Under the pieces are notes generated by a model that worked only from the letters and a program-made list of their open reading frames with translations, did not search any database and was not told the DNA's origin. Below, piece by piece: positions 8,415 through 17,018 of a stretch of 64,000 nucleotides of DNA. How positions within the stretch are numbered: the first letter of the stretch is position 1; each line of letters starts with the position of its first letter. A program made the translations under genes and the position numbers. Source of the stretch: Neobacillus mesonae (GTDB taxonomy: Bacteria; Bacillota; Bacilli; Paenibacillales; Paenibacillaceae); assembly GCA_023715865.1 (NCBI GenBank), contig JAMBOW010000001.1, positions 2,294,001-2,358,000 of the forward strand. The letters are read 5' to 3'.

Positions 8415-8629
8415 GGTGTGGTCTCCTATATTTAATGAATTATCAGTTGTTTGTGTTGCTTCTTGGGCTTCTATACTATGCCTCTATTGCAATAAATTCA
8501 AGGGGTGTATTCGTGAATGTTGTAAATCATGATGGATTGTAAGATTCTATAGATGGATAGGATAAAACGAATAGATATAGGGGAATTGTTTTCTTTTAGG
8601 TGTACAAAGTCAGCTTACTCATCGTTGCG

Positions 8630-9112
8630 TTAAATAGTTCTGTTTAGTTTTATATCGAATTCGGGTTTTGTGACATACTCCATATACTGAACAGCTCCGT
8701 GAAAGTTTAAAAAGGCCTGGTACCGTGTGCGAATCGCCTCGGCAGTGATATAATTCAGTACTTGATCCTGATCCACCCATAATACTTCCGTGGTCTCATC
8801 CGAAATACAAATTTCTCCTCCGACAAGTGTACATGCGAAATCCAACATTAGTTTAGTGGGTACGTCCGTAATTCCGTCATGCCACTTATAGACACCCGTA
8901 TTGGAGTAAACACCAATCAAATGAGACACTTCAGCATCAATACCGCTCTCTTCCTTGATTTCACGGATCAAGCCATCGATGACATTTTCTCCAACTTCCA
9001 CTTGTCCGCCAGGGAACACCCATCCGCCATGGTGTGTTTTCACCAGCAGAATCTGTCCATCTTCCTTCTGAACAATTCCCCCGGCAGCAACAATATGTGT
9101 GGGCATGCTCAT
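8630..9112 (-). CDS. Nudix hydrolase
   Basis: The 160-residue protein has a canonical Nudix box GX5EX7REUXEEXGU, reading GQVEVGE...REIKEESGI at about residues 37-59, embedded in the usual alpha/beta/alpha context (VAAGGIVQKEDGQILLVK at the start). Such enzymes cleave a nucleoside diphosphate linked to another group, often damaged nucleotides or nucleotide sugars. The substrate cannot be predicted. GGTGGAGGG precedes the ATG. It lies 36 bp downstream of the hypothetical gene at 9149. Confidence 0.92.
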   Translation of the reverse strand: MSMPTHIVAAGGIVQKEDGQILLVKTHHGGWVFPGGQVEVGENVIDGLIREIKEESGIDAEVSHLIGVYSNTGVYKWHDGITDVPTKLMLDFACTLVGGEICISDETTEVLWVDQDQVLNYITAEAIRTRYQAFLNFHGAVQYMEYVTKPEFDIKLNRTI

Positions 9113-9148
9113 GTACTATCCCTCCACCTCATGCTCTGTTACATTGAA

Positions 9149-9697
9149 TTATACGCCTGCTTCCTTCATTCGTTGAAGAATGCCTACGATCCGCAGTCCT
9201 TCAATATCACTGATCGAAATACCGTAGTTCTCCTGAATTCGAGTAATCTTCTTAAGAAGAGCGAATTTGGAATCACAAAAATCAAACAAAGATGCTTCAT
9301 CTGAAATAAACATACCGTAGTAGTCGAGACCGAAGATTTCCTTGAAAAATATAATTCCTTCCGGCTCCAGCTGATTGATTTGATCTACGCTTGCGTATAC
9401 AATGCCCGCCTTGCTGCCTGGTCTTGGAAGGTCTCCTCCCTTTTGCAAGTACGCTTCAAAGTTAGCGCGAAGATCCGCATAGGCCTCTTCTTTTGTTTGT
9501 CCCTCGCCGCGCATCCAATACCAATTTAATATCCTGGCCTCCCAAGGATACTTCTTCAAATAGGAGTCCGACTCGTCCTTAACTTCTTGGTTCATAAACT
9601 CAATCGGATAATCACGAAGAGACCAATTTGACTTGAAAAAGGAGGAGGCCATCTTATATGCTGTTTTCCACGATCCTGTCAATAATTGTTGTTTCAT
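9149..9697 (-). CDS. Hypothetical protein with HicB-like central segment
   Basis: This 182-residue soluble protein is not one I can name. Residues about 60-95 (EGQTKEEAYADLRANFEAYLQKGG) resemble the alpha/beta layout of HicB-like and DUF1902-type domains, in which a helix with a TKEEA cap follows a beta hairpin. There is no neighbouring HicA, so a toxin-antitoxin role is not supported. A GGGAG lies upstream of the ATG, and an extended -10 sequence is found at 9742-9747 on the minus strand. Confidence 0.65.
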   Translation of the reverse strand: MKQQLLTGSWKTAYKMASSFFKSNWSLRDYPIEFMNQEVKDESDSYLKKYPWEARILNWYWMRGEGQTKEEAYADLRANFEAYLQKGGDLPRPGSKAGIVYASVDQINQLEPEGIIFFKEIFGLDYYGMFISDEASLFDFCDSKFALLKKITRIQENYGISISDIEGLRIVGILQRMKEAGV

Positions 9698-9741
9698 CGC
9701 TCATAACTCCCTTATGGTTTGCTTGGCAGATATTATCCTCT

Positions 9742-9771
9742 ATTATAACAAGCTCATACATAATCTTCGAA
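9742..9771 (-). promoter_or_regulatory. Candidate promoter of the gene at 9149
   Basis: On the minus strand TTCGAA and TATAAT are 18 bp apart, and the -10 is extended by TG one base upstream. It lies about 45 bp before the start codon. Confidence 0.45.
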
Positions 9772-9954
9772 TGTTTACGCCTCAATATGAACCTTGTATA
9801 CGTATTAGACAAAAAAACCTCACAAATAACAGGGAAAGTTACGCAATTTAACCGTTTATTATGCAATCATTTGTCGCTTGCACCACTCCAAACCCATCCA
9901 TCGTTCCCACTCAAGCAAAACCAACAATGACGCTTAATAAAATATAAATAACTG

Positions 9955-10654
9955 TCATGCAAACTCCTTATCAGCTAGGAAAAACCGTAATTCCTCTAAA
10001 TTTTCACAAGCATAGCTCGGCACTATTTGCTCATTCCCCGGCCTTCCAAGACGATTTAACCAGATGGCCGCTAACCCAGCACTTTGTGCACCTAAAATGT
10101 CGCTTTTGAGTGAATCTCCAACATGAACCACTTCATCTGGCTGAAGACCGCTGAGAGTGAGTGCCTGCTGGAACATTTCCGGCCGAGGTTTATAGGATCT
10201 TACACTTTCGCCTTGTAATGATTCCGTCCACTTCAATTCCATAAAAGTCCACAGCGGAGAGAACATCAGCCGTATCGATATTTGATAAAATATAAGAGCG
10301 AATCCCTTCGCTCCTAAGCCAAGCTATAAAGGGCAGTGTATCCTCGTATAGTACCGGCTTCGCCCAATGATCAAATTGAGTACTGATTAACTCTTCAGAC
10401 GCAAGGGATGATCCGTAAAATTGAAGAGTATCCGCCAAGGATTGAATACCGATATCCCTTTGCAGCCGGTAAGCATCTCCGAAGCTTTCGTCGTACATGC
10501 TTGAAGCAGCCCGCCACCAATAACTCCCGATCTCCCTATGCGTACACTCCCGACCTGCACTGATCTGAATCTGTTCATAAATCAGGGGAAGAATATCGTC
10601 ATCCTCATGAACCAATGTTCCGTAAAAATCAAGAAATACCGCTTTAATTTTCAA
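9955..10654 (-). pseudogene. HAD-IA phosphatase split by a frameshift
   Basis: Two reading frames make one HAD phosphatase. The first (10654 to about 10210) has the nucleophile motif DFYGT (residues 10-14) and motif II YILSNID, ending its homology at EVDGIIT (residue 147). The second frame continues with GESVRSYKPRPEMF (motif III Lys) and VHVGDSLKSDILGA (motif IV), ending at 9955. Removing one base in the stretch ACAAGG (10211-10216) would join them into a normal protein of about 230 residues. As read, translation ends seven codons after the shift and lacks motifs III and IV, so the product should be inactive. A sequencing error is the alternative explanation. Confidence 0.88.
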
Positions 10655-10688
10655 TTGATCCGCTCCTTTACTGTTTAGATCAACATCA

Positions 10689-11144
10689 TTATTCTGCTAC
10701 CTCAAATATGGAATCTACGATAATTGGCAGGTTATCCCGAACGGAAACCGCTCCAAATACAGACCTCGCATGAACCCCTTGTTCTCCAAAAATGTCATAC
10801 ATCAAGTCGGAATATCCATTCAATACCTTATGGTGTTCTTCAAAGCTTGCCTCTGCGTTTACAAATCCCTGTACTTTGACAACTCTTTTAACACGATCCA
10901 GACTACCAAGCGCCTCCTTCACAACAGCCAAAACCTCAATGCCAGCAGAACGAGCAAATGCATAGCCTTCATCGGTTGTAAAATCGCTCCCCAGCTTCCC
11001 TCTCGGACTCCCCGAAGGTCCTTTGCCTGATACGAACATGAGTCCATTTACGATGACCGTATTTGTATACTGTGCAGCAGGATGACTAGCTACGGGTAGC
11101 TCAATACCTAGAACCTTTAATCGTTCCTCTATGACTTGAGACAT
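10689..11144 (-). CDS. RidA family protein (YjgF/YER057c/UK114)
   Basis: The 151-residue protein has the RidA trimer fold: an N-terminal PAAQYTNTVIVNGLMFVSGKGP segment, VVKVQGFVNAEASFEE in the middle and a C-terminal HARSVFGAVSVRDNLPIIVD, where the Arg in HARS corresponds to the residue that binds the imine substrate. Classic RidA hydrolyses reactive 2-aminoacrylate and other enamines made by PLP enzymes. This protein is longer than RidA itself (about 128) and belongs to the YjgF-like subgroup with an extended N-terminus. AGAAGGGCGG is upstream of the ATG. Confidence 0.9.
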   Translation of the reverse strand: MSQVIEERLKVLGIELPVASHPAAQYTNTVIVNGLMFVSGKGPSGSPRGKLGSDFTTDEGYAFARSAGIEVLAVVKEALGSLDRVKRVVKVQGFVNAEASFEEHHKVLNGYSDLMYDIFGEQGVHARSVFGAVSVRDNLPIIVDSIFEVAE

Positions 11145-11174
11145 TTATAAATACCGCCCTTCTAGTTAAGTTGA

Positions 11175-11723
11175 TCAGCTCAGCGCTGCGCTTCGTTCCC
11201 CATATTTATCTGTTAAGTATCCATGCGTATGTACGGCTTCCTCAGTATTAGGATGAAGTGGAAAGCTCGAATGCTCTACCAAATGGTTATTTTCATAAAT
11301 GCACTGGTATTCATAGCAATACTCATCCTTAAGCATACTTGGGAGGAACACGGGGATATTCGATGTGATCCCCCTATTTTCCGGATGCAATATCCAATCA
11401 ATCGCTTTCCAGTCCAGAATTCCTTCCTCCGTCTGCATAGGAGAAGAATAGTCGGCGTCCTCCTCCAGCTCACCCAGATAAAGATACATTCCTGAAACTG
11501 ACTGATTTTGCGTAACCCATGTAACGAGCCCTTTATAACTTAATTTTACATCTACAAGTCCAGTCTCTTCCATGACTTCACGCTGCATAGATTCACGTGG
11601 AGTTTCGTCAGTCTCTAATTTGCCGCCGACTCCGTTCCAGCATCCCATCCAGGGTGACTTATTACGGTTTAATAATAAGATGCGGTCGCCCTTTTTAATA
11701 AAACATATATTATATTTAATCAT
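11175..11723 (-). CDS. Nudix hydrolase, 8-oxo-dGTP diphosphatase-like
   Basis: The protein starts MIKYNICFIKKGDRILLLNR and has the Nudix box GKLETDE...REVMEETGL (about residues 34-56). The WMGCWNGVGGKLE context is typical of Gram-positive MutT/YtkD-like enzymes that hydrolyse oxidised purine nucleoside triphosphates. A C-terminal extension of about 50 residues (ending DKYGERSAALS) has no recognised domain. The ATG at 11723 is preferred because AGGTGA lies 5-6 bp upstream; a GTG nine bases earlier overlaps that site. Confidence 0.9.
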   Translation of the reverse strand: MIKYNICFIKKGDRILLLNRNKSPWMGCWNGVGGKLETDETPRESMQREVMEETGLVDVKLSYKGLVTWVTQNQSVSGMYLYLGELEEDADYSSPMQTEEGILDWKAIDWILHPENRGITSNIPVFLPSMLKDEYCYEYQCIYENNHLVEHSSFPLHPNTEEAVHTHGYLTDKYGERSAALS

Positions 11724-11920
11724 TGCTTTCACCTGTTTTTCTATCTGTAGTTAGTTCACACGCACAATCTTAAATCATATTATAACTTGCTTGCCACCGC
11801 CGATCATTATATATTGCTTGCTAAACTGCTCCTTGCACACTGTGCATCTCATTAGTGTTTGTTACAATAGACAGTACGAATGAATATAACTAGTACATAT
11901 TTGACCGGAGGAGATGTCAC

Positions 11921-12568
11921 CTGAGCGAGCCTATTAAAATTACTAAGCCTATGATTCCAAAGCAGCTTACGCCTGTCTCTCTTACAGAGACGATGTTCTT
12001 GGATCGTGCAGAATTAAGTCAGTCTATTTGTGCAGACGGGGAAATCTCCGATATTACAGCTGAAAAAATCATGATGGATCAGATGGTGTTCGAAAATATA
12101 GCTTTTCATAACACATCCCTTCCGAATGCAGAGTTAACCGATATCGTATTTAAAAATTGTGATTTATCCAATGTCAATTTCAGTGATTCTATTTTATACA
12201 GGGTACAGTTTGTACATTGCAAAATTGTAGGTATCGACTTGACTGCCGCTACGATGAGAAACGTCTCTTTTTTAGATTGTGCCGGAGACTATGCTACATT
12301 TCGGTTTGCCAATTTGAAGAATGTGTCTTTTCGTGAATGCTCTCTCATCAGATCGGATTTTTACCATTCTGAATTTTCCAAGATCGAGCTTACAAGCTGT
12401 ACGATTGATCAAGCCCAGTTTTCTGGTGCAAGTTTAAAAGACGTGGATTTGAGCGAATGTGACTTTTTCAATCTCGGTGTTACGATGGAGGATTTGCAAG
12501 GCTGTATTATTGCTCCGGCTCAAGCTTTACTTTTTTCTAAAATATTTGGTCTCGTCATCAAGGAATGA
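11921..12568 (+). CDS. Pentapeptide repeat protein with apparent CTG start
   Basis: The protein folds as a pentapeptide-repeat beta-helix: from about residue 45 every fifth position is L or F, as in FKNCDLSNVNFSDS, MRNVSFLDC and FANLKNVSFRECSLIRSDF. Such helices often mimic DNA or serve as scaffolds; this one lacks a catalytic domain. The in-frame ATG at 11951 has no ribosome binding site. GGAGGAG at 11906-11912 instead places a CTG at 11921 at 8 bp, giving an N-terminus (M)SEPIKITKPMIP. An ATG at 11914 is out of frame. The CTG start is inference. The gene is alone on the plus strand, ahead of rtcB. Confidence 0.8.
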   Translation: MSEPIKITKPMIPKQLTPVSLTETMFLDRAELSQSICADGEISDITAEKIMMDQMVFENIAFHNTSLPNAELTDIVFKNCDLSNVNFSDSILYRVQFVHCKIVGIDLTAATMRNVSFLDCAGDYATFRFANLKNVSFRECSLIRSDFYHSEFSKIELTSCTIDQAQFSGASLKDVDLSECDFFNLGVTMEDLQGCIIAPAQALLFSKIFGLVIKE

Positions 12569-12694
12569 AGCCACCCGGATAAAACAATTTAAACCGATCT
12601 TTATTTCAAATGCGGAAGAAATAAATGTTATATTATACAAATCATTGATTTCGCAAATTTCATATGAATGCGTAAGGTAAAAGGAGTTATCATT

Positions 12695-13927
12695 ATGATT
12701 GAGGCAATAGGCAAATACAACACAGCTAAAATTTTCACAGACAATATAGAAGAAACAGCTTACGGTCAAGTGCTCGAGCTATGCAATCAGAAGGCGTTTG
12801 AAGGAGTCCAGGTGCGCATCATGCCGGATACCCATGCCGGAAAGGGCTGCGTGATCGGATTTACGGCAGAGCTTGCAGGACGCGTCGTACCCAATCTCAT
12901 CGGGGTCGATATCGGCTGCGGGATGGAAGTCACTTATCTCGGACAGATGGATATCCATTTCGAAGAGTTGGATCATTTTATACGTCATAAAGTGCCTCAC
13001 GGCAACTCGATTCACCAGAAGATCGCTCACAAAATCCATAAGCCTGTACTGGAACAAAAAATTGAGAACATCTCCAAGAAAACAGGCACGATATACGAAA
13101 AGCACTTAAGAAGTGTTGGAAGCCTGGGTGGAGGCAATCACTTCATTGAAATTAATGAAGACTCGGCTGGCAACAAAATTCTTGTTATTCATTCCGGAAG
13201 CCGCAACTTTGGACTTCAGGTAGCTAAATATCATCAGAAAAAAGCAGAGAACTATTGTATTGACCGCCTCAAGGATCTGACCCATCAACAAAACGAGGAA
13301 ATCGGTCTGCTCAAAAAATCTGGTAATCTTGAAGCCATACCTGCCGTTATTGATAAGTATAAAACCATGATGGAAGTATACCAGGTCCCAAAACCGCTTA
13401 TGTTTCTGGAAGGAGCCGGAGCTGACGAATATTTGGAGGACATGTTTGCCGCTCAAGAATTTGCCCTGCTGAACCGTCAGGGGATGTCAAAAGCAATTGC
13501 TGAGTTCCTCAATCTGAACTACAGTCAGCTGGAGAAATTCACAACTATCCATAACTATATTAATCCGGAAGATAAAATTATCCGCAAAGGGGCCATTTCC
13601 GCCAAGGCAGGCGAAAAGGTCATCATCCCGATCAATATGCGTGACGGATCTATTATCGCCATCGGCAAAGGAAACCCGGACTGGAACCAATCCGCCCCCC
13701 ATGGAGCAGGCCGCCTGATGAGCCGTTCCAGAGCCAAGGATATTTTGCATATGAATGACTTTAAGGACACCATGCGCGGCGTATGGACTTCATCGGTAAG
13801 CACCGCAACGCTGGATGAAGCGCCCATGGCATATAAGCCGATTGAAGAAATTTTGGACAATACGACGGAAGCTTTGGAAATCACAGAAATCATTAAGCCG
13901 CTGTATAACTTTAAGGCAAGTAATTGA
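12695..13927 (+). CDS. rtcB: RtcB family RNA ligase
   Basis: The 410-residue protein has the RtcB active-site series: VDIGCGM with metal ligands Asp72 and Cys75, GGGNHFIE with His149, HSGSRNFG with His166, and APHGAGR with His336, which is guanylylated in the reaction. RtcB joins 2',3'-cyclic-phosphate or 3'-phosphate RNA ends to 5'-OH ends using GTP and Mn2+. AAGGAG 8 bp upstream fixes the ATG at 12695; an upstream ATG at 12668 has no such site. The length fits the shorter bacterial RtcB type. No archease or RtcA gene is nearby, so the repair substrate is open. Confidence 0.95.
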   Translation: MIEAIGKYNTAKIFTDNIEETAYGQVLELCNQKAFEGVQVRIMPDTHAGKGCVIGFTAELAGRVVPNLIGVDIGCGMEVTYLGQMDIHFEELDHFIRHKVPHGNSIHQKIAHKIHKPVLEQKIENISKKTGTIYEKHLRSVGSLGGGNHFIEINEDSAGNKILVIHSGSRNFGLQVAKYHQKKAENYCIDRLKDLTHQQNEEIGLLKKSGNLEAIPAVIDKYKTMMEVYQVPKPLMFLEGAGADEYLEDMFAAQEFALLNRQGMSKAIAEFLNLNYSQLEKFTTIHNYINPEDKIIRKGAISAKAGEKVIIPINMRDGSIIAIGKGNPDWNQSAPHGAGRLMSRSRAKDILHMNDFKDTMRGVWTSSVSTATLDEAPMAYKPIEEILDNTTEALEITEIIKPLYNFKASN

Positions 13928-13950
13928 ATACTCTAATTCCGTATAATTAT

Positions 13951-14021
13951 AAAAGCCAGCAGCTCCGGGCAAAAAAGCGATGATGAAGTCATCCTCTTGT
14001 CTATAGCTGCTGGCTTTTTTT
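13951..14021. terminator. Terminator after rtcB
   Basis: AAAGCCAGCAGCT (13952-13964) pairs with AGCTGCTGGCTTT (14005-14017), followed by a run of seven T. The roughly 40-nt apical part holds a further small hairpin. It also lies beyond the convergent cupin gene and may serve both strands. Confidence 0.9.
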
Positions 14022-14031
14022 GCTGTGATCC

Positions 14032-14370
14032 CTACTCTAATTTCACGCGATCCCCTGCTGTCGGCGGCGTAGATATGACAAGAAACTCAATATCTTGTTC
14101 AGACCGATTAAAAACTTGATGAGGAACCTTCGGGGAAACCTCTATTCCCTCATGTTCCTTCAATCTGTGTATCTGTCCGTCCACTTCAATTTCCGCTTCT
14201 CCAATCAGGATAAAGAAAAATTGTTTTGCTGCTTGATGGAAATGTCTTTCTTCCATGGTGCCTGGAGGCATTTTCTCATGAATTACGCTCATATCGCTGT
14301 TGTTCACGAGCTTCCATCCATCACAGATTTCTCCCCATATGTAATGCTCTGCGTTATTTTTGCTTATCAT
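14032..14370 (-). CDS. Cupin domain protein
   Basis: This is a 112-residue single-domain cupin. Motif 1 reads PGTMEERHFHQAAKQFFFILIGEAE (histidines near residues 43 and 45) and motif 2 reads HEGIEVSPKVPHQVFN (His near 87). Motif 1 carries the metal-ligand HxH pattern. Function beyond metal-binding cupin is not readable. The ATG at 14370 was chosen over one nine bases upstream because conserved homology begins at ISKNNAEHYIW. Its 240-bp upstream region holds unexplained repeats. Confidence 0.86.
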   Translation of the reverse strand: MISKNNAEHYIWGEICDGWKLVNNSDMSVIHEKMPPGTMEERHFHQAAKQFFFILIGEAEIEVDGQIHRLKEHEGIEVSPKVPHQVFNRSEQDIEFLVISTPPTAGDRVKLE

Positions 14371-14379
14371 GATGATCAC

Positions 14380-14613
14380 TGCCCTTTCTGTGCGTTCGGT
14401 ATTTTGGCTGATACTCCGGTCGGCTTGCTGTCAGTCGCTTAATAAAAAGGACCCTCCTCGTGTAGTACGATCGGTGTTTTGGCTGATTCTCTCCAGTTGA
14501 CTTCGTCAAAAGTCGTTCATCATCCAAAAACCTCTCTTGTACTTGAGGTTGGTCATTGGATGAATCTCGTGATTGGCATCGCCGAGAGTTGTAATTCTTC
14601 CAAAAACCTCTCT
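14380..14613 (-). repeat. Repeat-rich leader upstream of the cupin gene
   Basis: On the minus strand AAGAGAGGTTTTTGGA occurs twice (about 14521-14536 and 14605-14620). A second element, GA-TATCAGCCAAAAnACCGA, occurs in two diverged copies (about 14399-14421 and 14470-14494). The first element can pair with the second (GGTTTTTGG with CCAAAACACC). A hairpin with outer arms TCATCCAA/TTGGATGA (14520-14563) and inner arms AACCTC/GAGGTT is also present. I find no open frame with a ribosome binding site here. It may be a structured leader or a decayed small element. Confidence 0.5.
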
Positions 14614-15138
14614 TTAAATATACTCCCCTTGATATAGTAGCGTAAGATAGGTTTCGTAATTCTCATTACCCAAAGTGCTGTCTTCTTCTCGAATGCCGTT
14701 AAGTATGCATAAATCCTGATATAGCTGCTGACTTATCCCTTGAAGCGTAAATCCGGATACATGCTGCTTATCTTCACTTTCCAGCACAATTCGCAGCAGC
14801 CTGCCCTGCCGTATTTTTCTCCAAAGCCGCTCTTCTGCAGGGAGAGAGTCCTCACTTGATGGATTCGAAGCTTGAGCTGCCTGCATTTCATTTATCATTT
14901 CCAGCTCAGCAGGATTAAAGAGGGATGACAGGATCTGAGCATCATTTACATGATAGATTTTTACGATATGTTTGTACTGAATAAGAGGATCGTTCTTTAA
15001 ATCGGACACTTCCAGTGGATTCACGATGACGACTCCGTATTTACGCTTCAATAGACTCTCTGCTTCTTGAATCGTATATTTCAGCGGCAATTCGGATGAT
15101 TTAAACCGTTCATGCAGGTCCTTCATCTCAGGATTCAA
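14614..15138 (-). CDS. Hypothetical protein
   Basis: I cannot name this 174-residue soluble protein. It has no signal peptide, membrane segment or clear catalytic motif; the N-terminal half is lysine/valine-rich beta-like sequence (KYGVVIVNPLEV, about 33-44) and the middle holds a low-complexity linker of Ala, Ser and Asn (about 95-105). The start is a TTG with GGGGG about 7 bp upstream. It ends just before the repeat-rich leader of the cupin gene and is 46 bp downstream of pgsA. Confidence 0.62.
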   Translation of the reverse strand: MNPEMKDLHERFKSSELPLKYTIQEAESLLKRKYGVVIVNPLEVSDLKNDPLIQYKHIVKIYHVNDAQILSSLFNPAELEMINEMQAAQASNPSSEDSLPAEERLWRKIRQGRLLRIVLESEDKQHVSGFTLQGISQQLYQDLCILNGIREEDSTLGNENYETYLTLLYQGEYI

Positions 15139-15184
15139 TGGATTTCCCCCTTATTGCTTCGGTTGATTAAGTATAATAATCACA

Positions 15185-15763
15185 CTATCTTAATAGTCTT
15201 ACATTTTGCACGATGTAATGAAGACCTGATAATACCGTTAAGATCGCTGCAGCCAGCAGTATCACTTCGTCTACGGGAAGCTTTGCAAACATATGAAAGG
15301 GAGCGGTGTTCAATAGCACGGCTATAATAGCTGAGACCTGAAGCACCATCTTGATTTTGCCAAACCGATCTGCAGCCAGAGCAATACCTTGACCGGTCGC
15401 AGCTAACCGAAGTGCTGTAATCGCAAACTCTCTCCCGATGATAATAACTGCGATCCAAGAAGGGATCATACCCGACTCAGCCAGCATAATAAGCGCAGCT
15501 GAAATAAGCAGCTTGTCGGCCAACGGATCCAGCAGCTTACCCAAATTGGTAATCTGATTGTATTTTCTCGCAATATATCCATCCAGCTTATCTGTACTGG
15601 CAGCAACCACAAACAGAATAAGAGCGCACACTTTACCGTATTCATTCAGAAAGCGAAAAATCCCCGGTTCATCTGCAATTATAGATGGGTAGGTATAGAA
15701 ACAAATCATAAACAGCGGAATAAGCGCCATCCTGGCAATCGTTATTCGGTTGGCTAAATTCAT
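15185..15763 (-). CDS. pgsA: CDP-alcohol phosphatidyltransferase, phosphatidylglycerophosphate synthase
   Basis: The 192-residue protein has the complete CDP-alcohol phosphotransferase motif D(x2)DG(x2)AR(x8)G(x3)D(x3)D at Asp58, Asp61, Gly62, Ala65, Arg66, Gly75, Asp79 and Asp83. It begins MNLANRITIARMALIP, as PgsA proteins do, and has about five membrane segments. It transfers the phosphatidyl group of CDP-diacylglycerol to glycerol 3-phosphate, the first step to phosphatidylglycerol and cardiolipin. The usual partners of Bacillus pgsA (cinA, recA) are absent, so this may be a second copy. It starts 13 bp after the upstream HAD gene. Confidence 0.9.
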   Translation of the reverse strand: MNLANRITIARMALIPLFMICFYTYPSIIADEPGIFRFLNEYGKVCALILFVVAASTDKLDGYIARKYNQITNLGKLLDPLADKLLISAALIMLAESGMIPSWIAVIIIGREFAITALRLAATGQGIALAADRFGKIKMVLQVSAIIAVLLNTAPFHMFAKLPVDEVILLAAAILTVLSGLHYIVQNVRLLR

Positions 15764-15776
15764 AACCAAGTGTCCA

Positions 15777-16367
15777 TCACCCCAATAGTTCATTGATTGT
15801 CTCAACCCACTGCCCCTCAGGATCTGCCAAAATCGTCTTCCATCCCATCTCTCTTGCCGGCAGCAGATTACGCTCCTGATCATCTACAAAATAAATATCA
15901 TCCAAATTGCCCAGCTTACGATGCAAGTACGTGTAAATGGAAGCACTCGGTTTACACATCCCCACTTCACTTGAAATTGTGCAGGAAGCAATAAACGGTA
16001 GGATCGGTGCCAATACAGGGGTTAACCATTCGTGTCTGTGATTGCTTAAAATATGTAAATCTGCCTTGCCAGACCATTCTTCCAAATGTTCTGAAGCTGG
16101 CAACAGCCGTAGATGTCCTTGTACAAGTTGTCTGAACTGCTCATCGTTTTGCTTTAATTCGCTGGAATGCCCTCTAACCCAAAGGTAAAAATCCGCCTCC
16201 GTAACATGACCTGACCATAATTTCTCCCTAATCTCTCGTTTGAACTTATGGACGATGCTCTCCTCGGAGGATAAAGATGCTGGCGACAGTTCTTTCCAAT
16301 AAGCAGGGGATAGATTAGCCGTAATCACTCCTCCCGCATCAAGCACGAGTTGTATTTTATTACTCAT
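15777..16367 (-). CDS. HAD-like hydrolase (DxGGV subgroup)
   Basis: The 196-residue protein follows the HAD-IA plan: motif I LVLDAGGVI (Asp10), motif II HILSNHRHEW (about 105), motif III MCKPS (about 137-141) and motif IV YFVDDQERN (about 157-165). The second motif I aspartate is glycine, as in the DLGGVI subgroup, which usually still dephosphorylates or dehalogenates small substrates. AAGGAG lies upstream of the ATG. It precedes pgsA by 13 bp, so the two are probably cotranscribed, though no functional link is evident. Confidence 0.88.
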   Translation of the reverse strand: MSNKIQLVLDAGGVITANLSPAYWKELSPASLSSEESIVHKFKREIREKLWSGHVTEADFYLWVRGHSSELKQNDEQFRQLVQGHLRLLPASEHLEEWSGKADLHILSNHRHEWLTPVLAPILPFIASCTISSEVGMCKPSASIYTYLHRKLGNLDDIYFVDDQERNLLPAREMGWKTILADPEGQWVETINELLG

Positions 16368-16430
16368 AGACTATCTCCTTCCTGTGTGTTACTTTGTACA
16401 GCATTATGTGTCATATCTTAAGTATGAATA

Positions 16431-16865
16431 TCAATCTGAAATCACTTCAATCTGAGCTACATAAGAACCGGTCCCGGCCGGCCATTTCCCGAATACTTCT
16501 ATGACGTAGATTCCAGGTTCTGAAGGGGCGAAGAGCGTATTATTTCTGACAGGTATAGGGCGGCTGCTCGTCACTCCTGTTATTAGTTCAACAGAATACT
16601 CGGAGGGATCTATGGAAAAAGACAAGATGAGCTCCGTGTTAGGCGCTATCTTGTAACTCTCTCGCTGCTCGACTAACTCAAAGGGATGCGGCGCATCTGC
16701 AACAGCGCTGCCCCAAAGATATGAGCCTTTTAGAAAAGAGTGTTCTTCCCCATCTATTTTTACAGTTAAATCAGGAGGTTCTGTTAGAAAAAAAGTCCGG
16801 GAAGTTACATATATGATCATTAGAAATATCACAATGCCGGCAATGATCAGCAGCTTCTTCTTCAT
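16431..16865 (-). CDS. Membrane-anchored hypothetical protein
   Basis: The protein of about 144 residues begins MKKKLLIIAGIVIFLMIIYV, a single N-terminal membrane anchor or uncleaved signal sequence. The rest is an extracytoplasmic beta-rich domain ending with the strand pattern GIYVIEVFGKWPAGTGSYVAQIEV. That resembles small immunoglobulin-like domains of Bacillus surface proteins, but I cannot assign a family. No lipobox cysteine is present. The start is at 16865 or a GTG six bases upstream. Confidence 0.68.
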   Translation of the reverse strand: MKKKLLIIAGIVIFLMIIYVTSRTFFLTEPPDLTVKIDGEEHSFLKGSYLWGSAVADAPHPFELVEQRESYKIAPNTELILSFSIDPSEYSVELITGVTSSRPIPVRNNTLFAPSEPGIYVIEVFGKWPAGTGSYVAQIEVISD

Positions 16866-16960
16866 ATCCACCTGCCCCTCTTACGACGCGGTTATTCACG
16901 ATCAAGAACAACTTGAAAAATTTGGATTTTCTACTATTGTACTCTATTTTTATGCAATGC

Positions 16961-16990
16961 AAAAACCCCCGCATTCATTAGCGAGGGTTA
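16961..16990 (-). terminator. Terminator of the 42-residue membrane peptide gene
   Basis: On the minus strand AACCCTCGC pairs with GCGGGGGTT, with one T-G wobble, followed by TTTTTGC. It lies 29 bp past the small gene's stop. Confidence 0.8.
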
Positions 16991-17018
16991 TTTTTAGATT
17001 TACGTATTCAAGGTCTGT

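Noticed and set aside
9149..9697. HicAB toxin-antitoxin system
   Set aside because: The HicB-like resemblance is limited to one segment, and no HicA-sized partner is adjacent.
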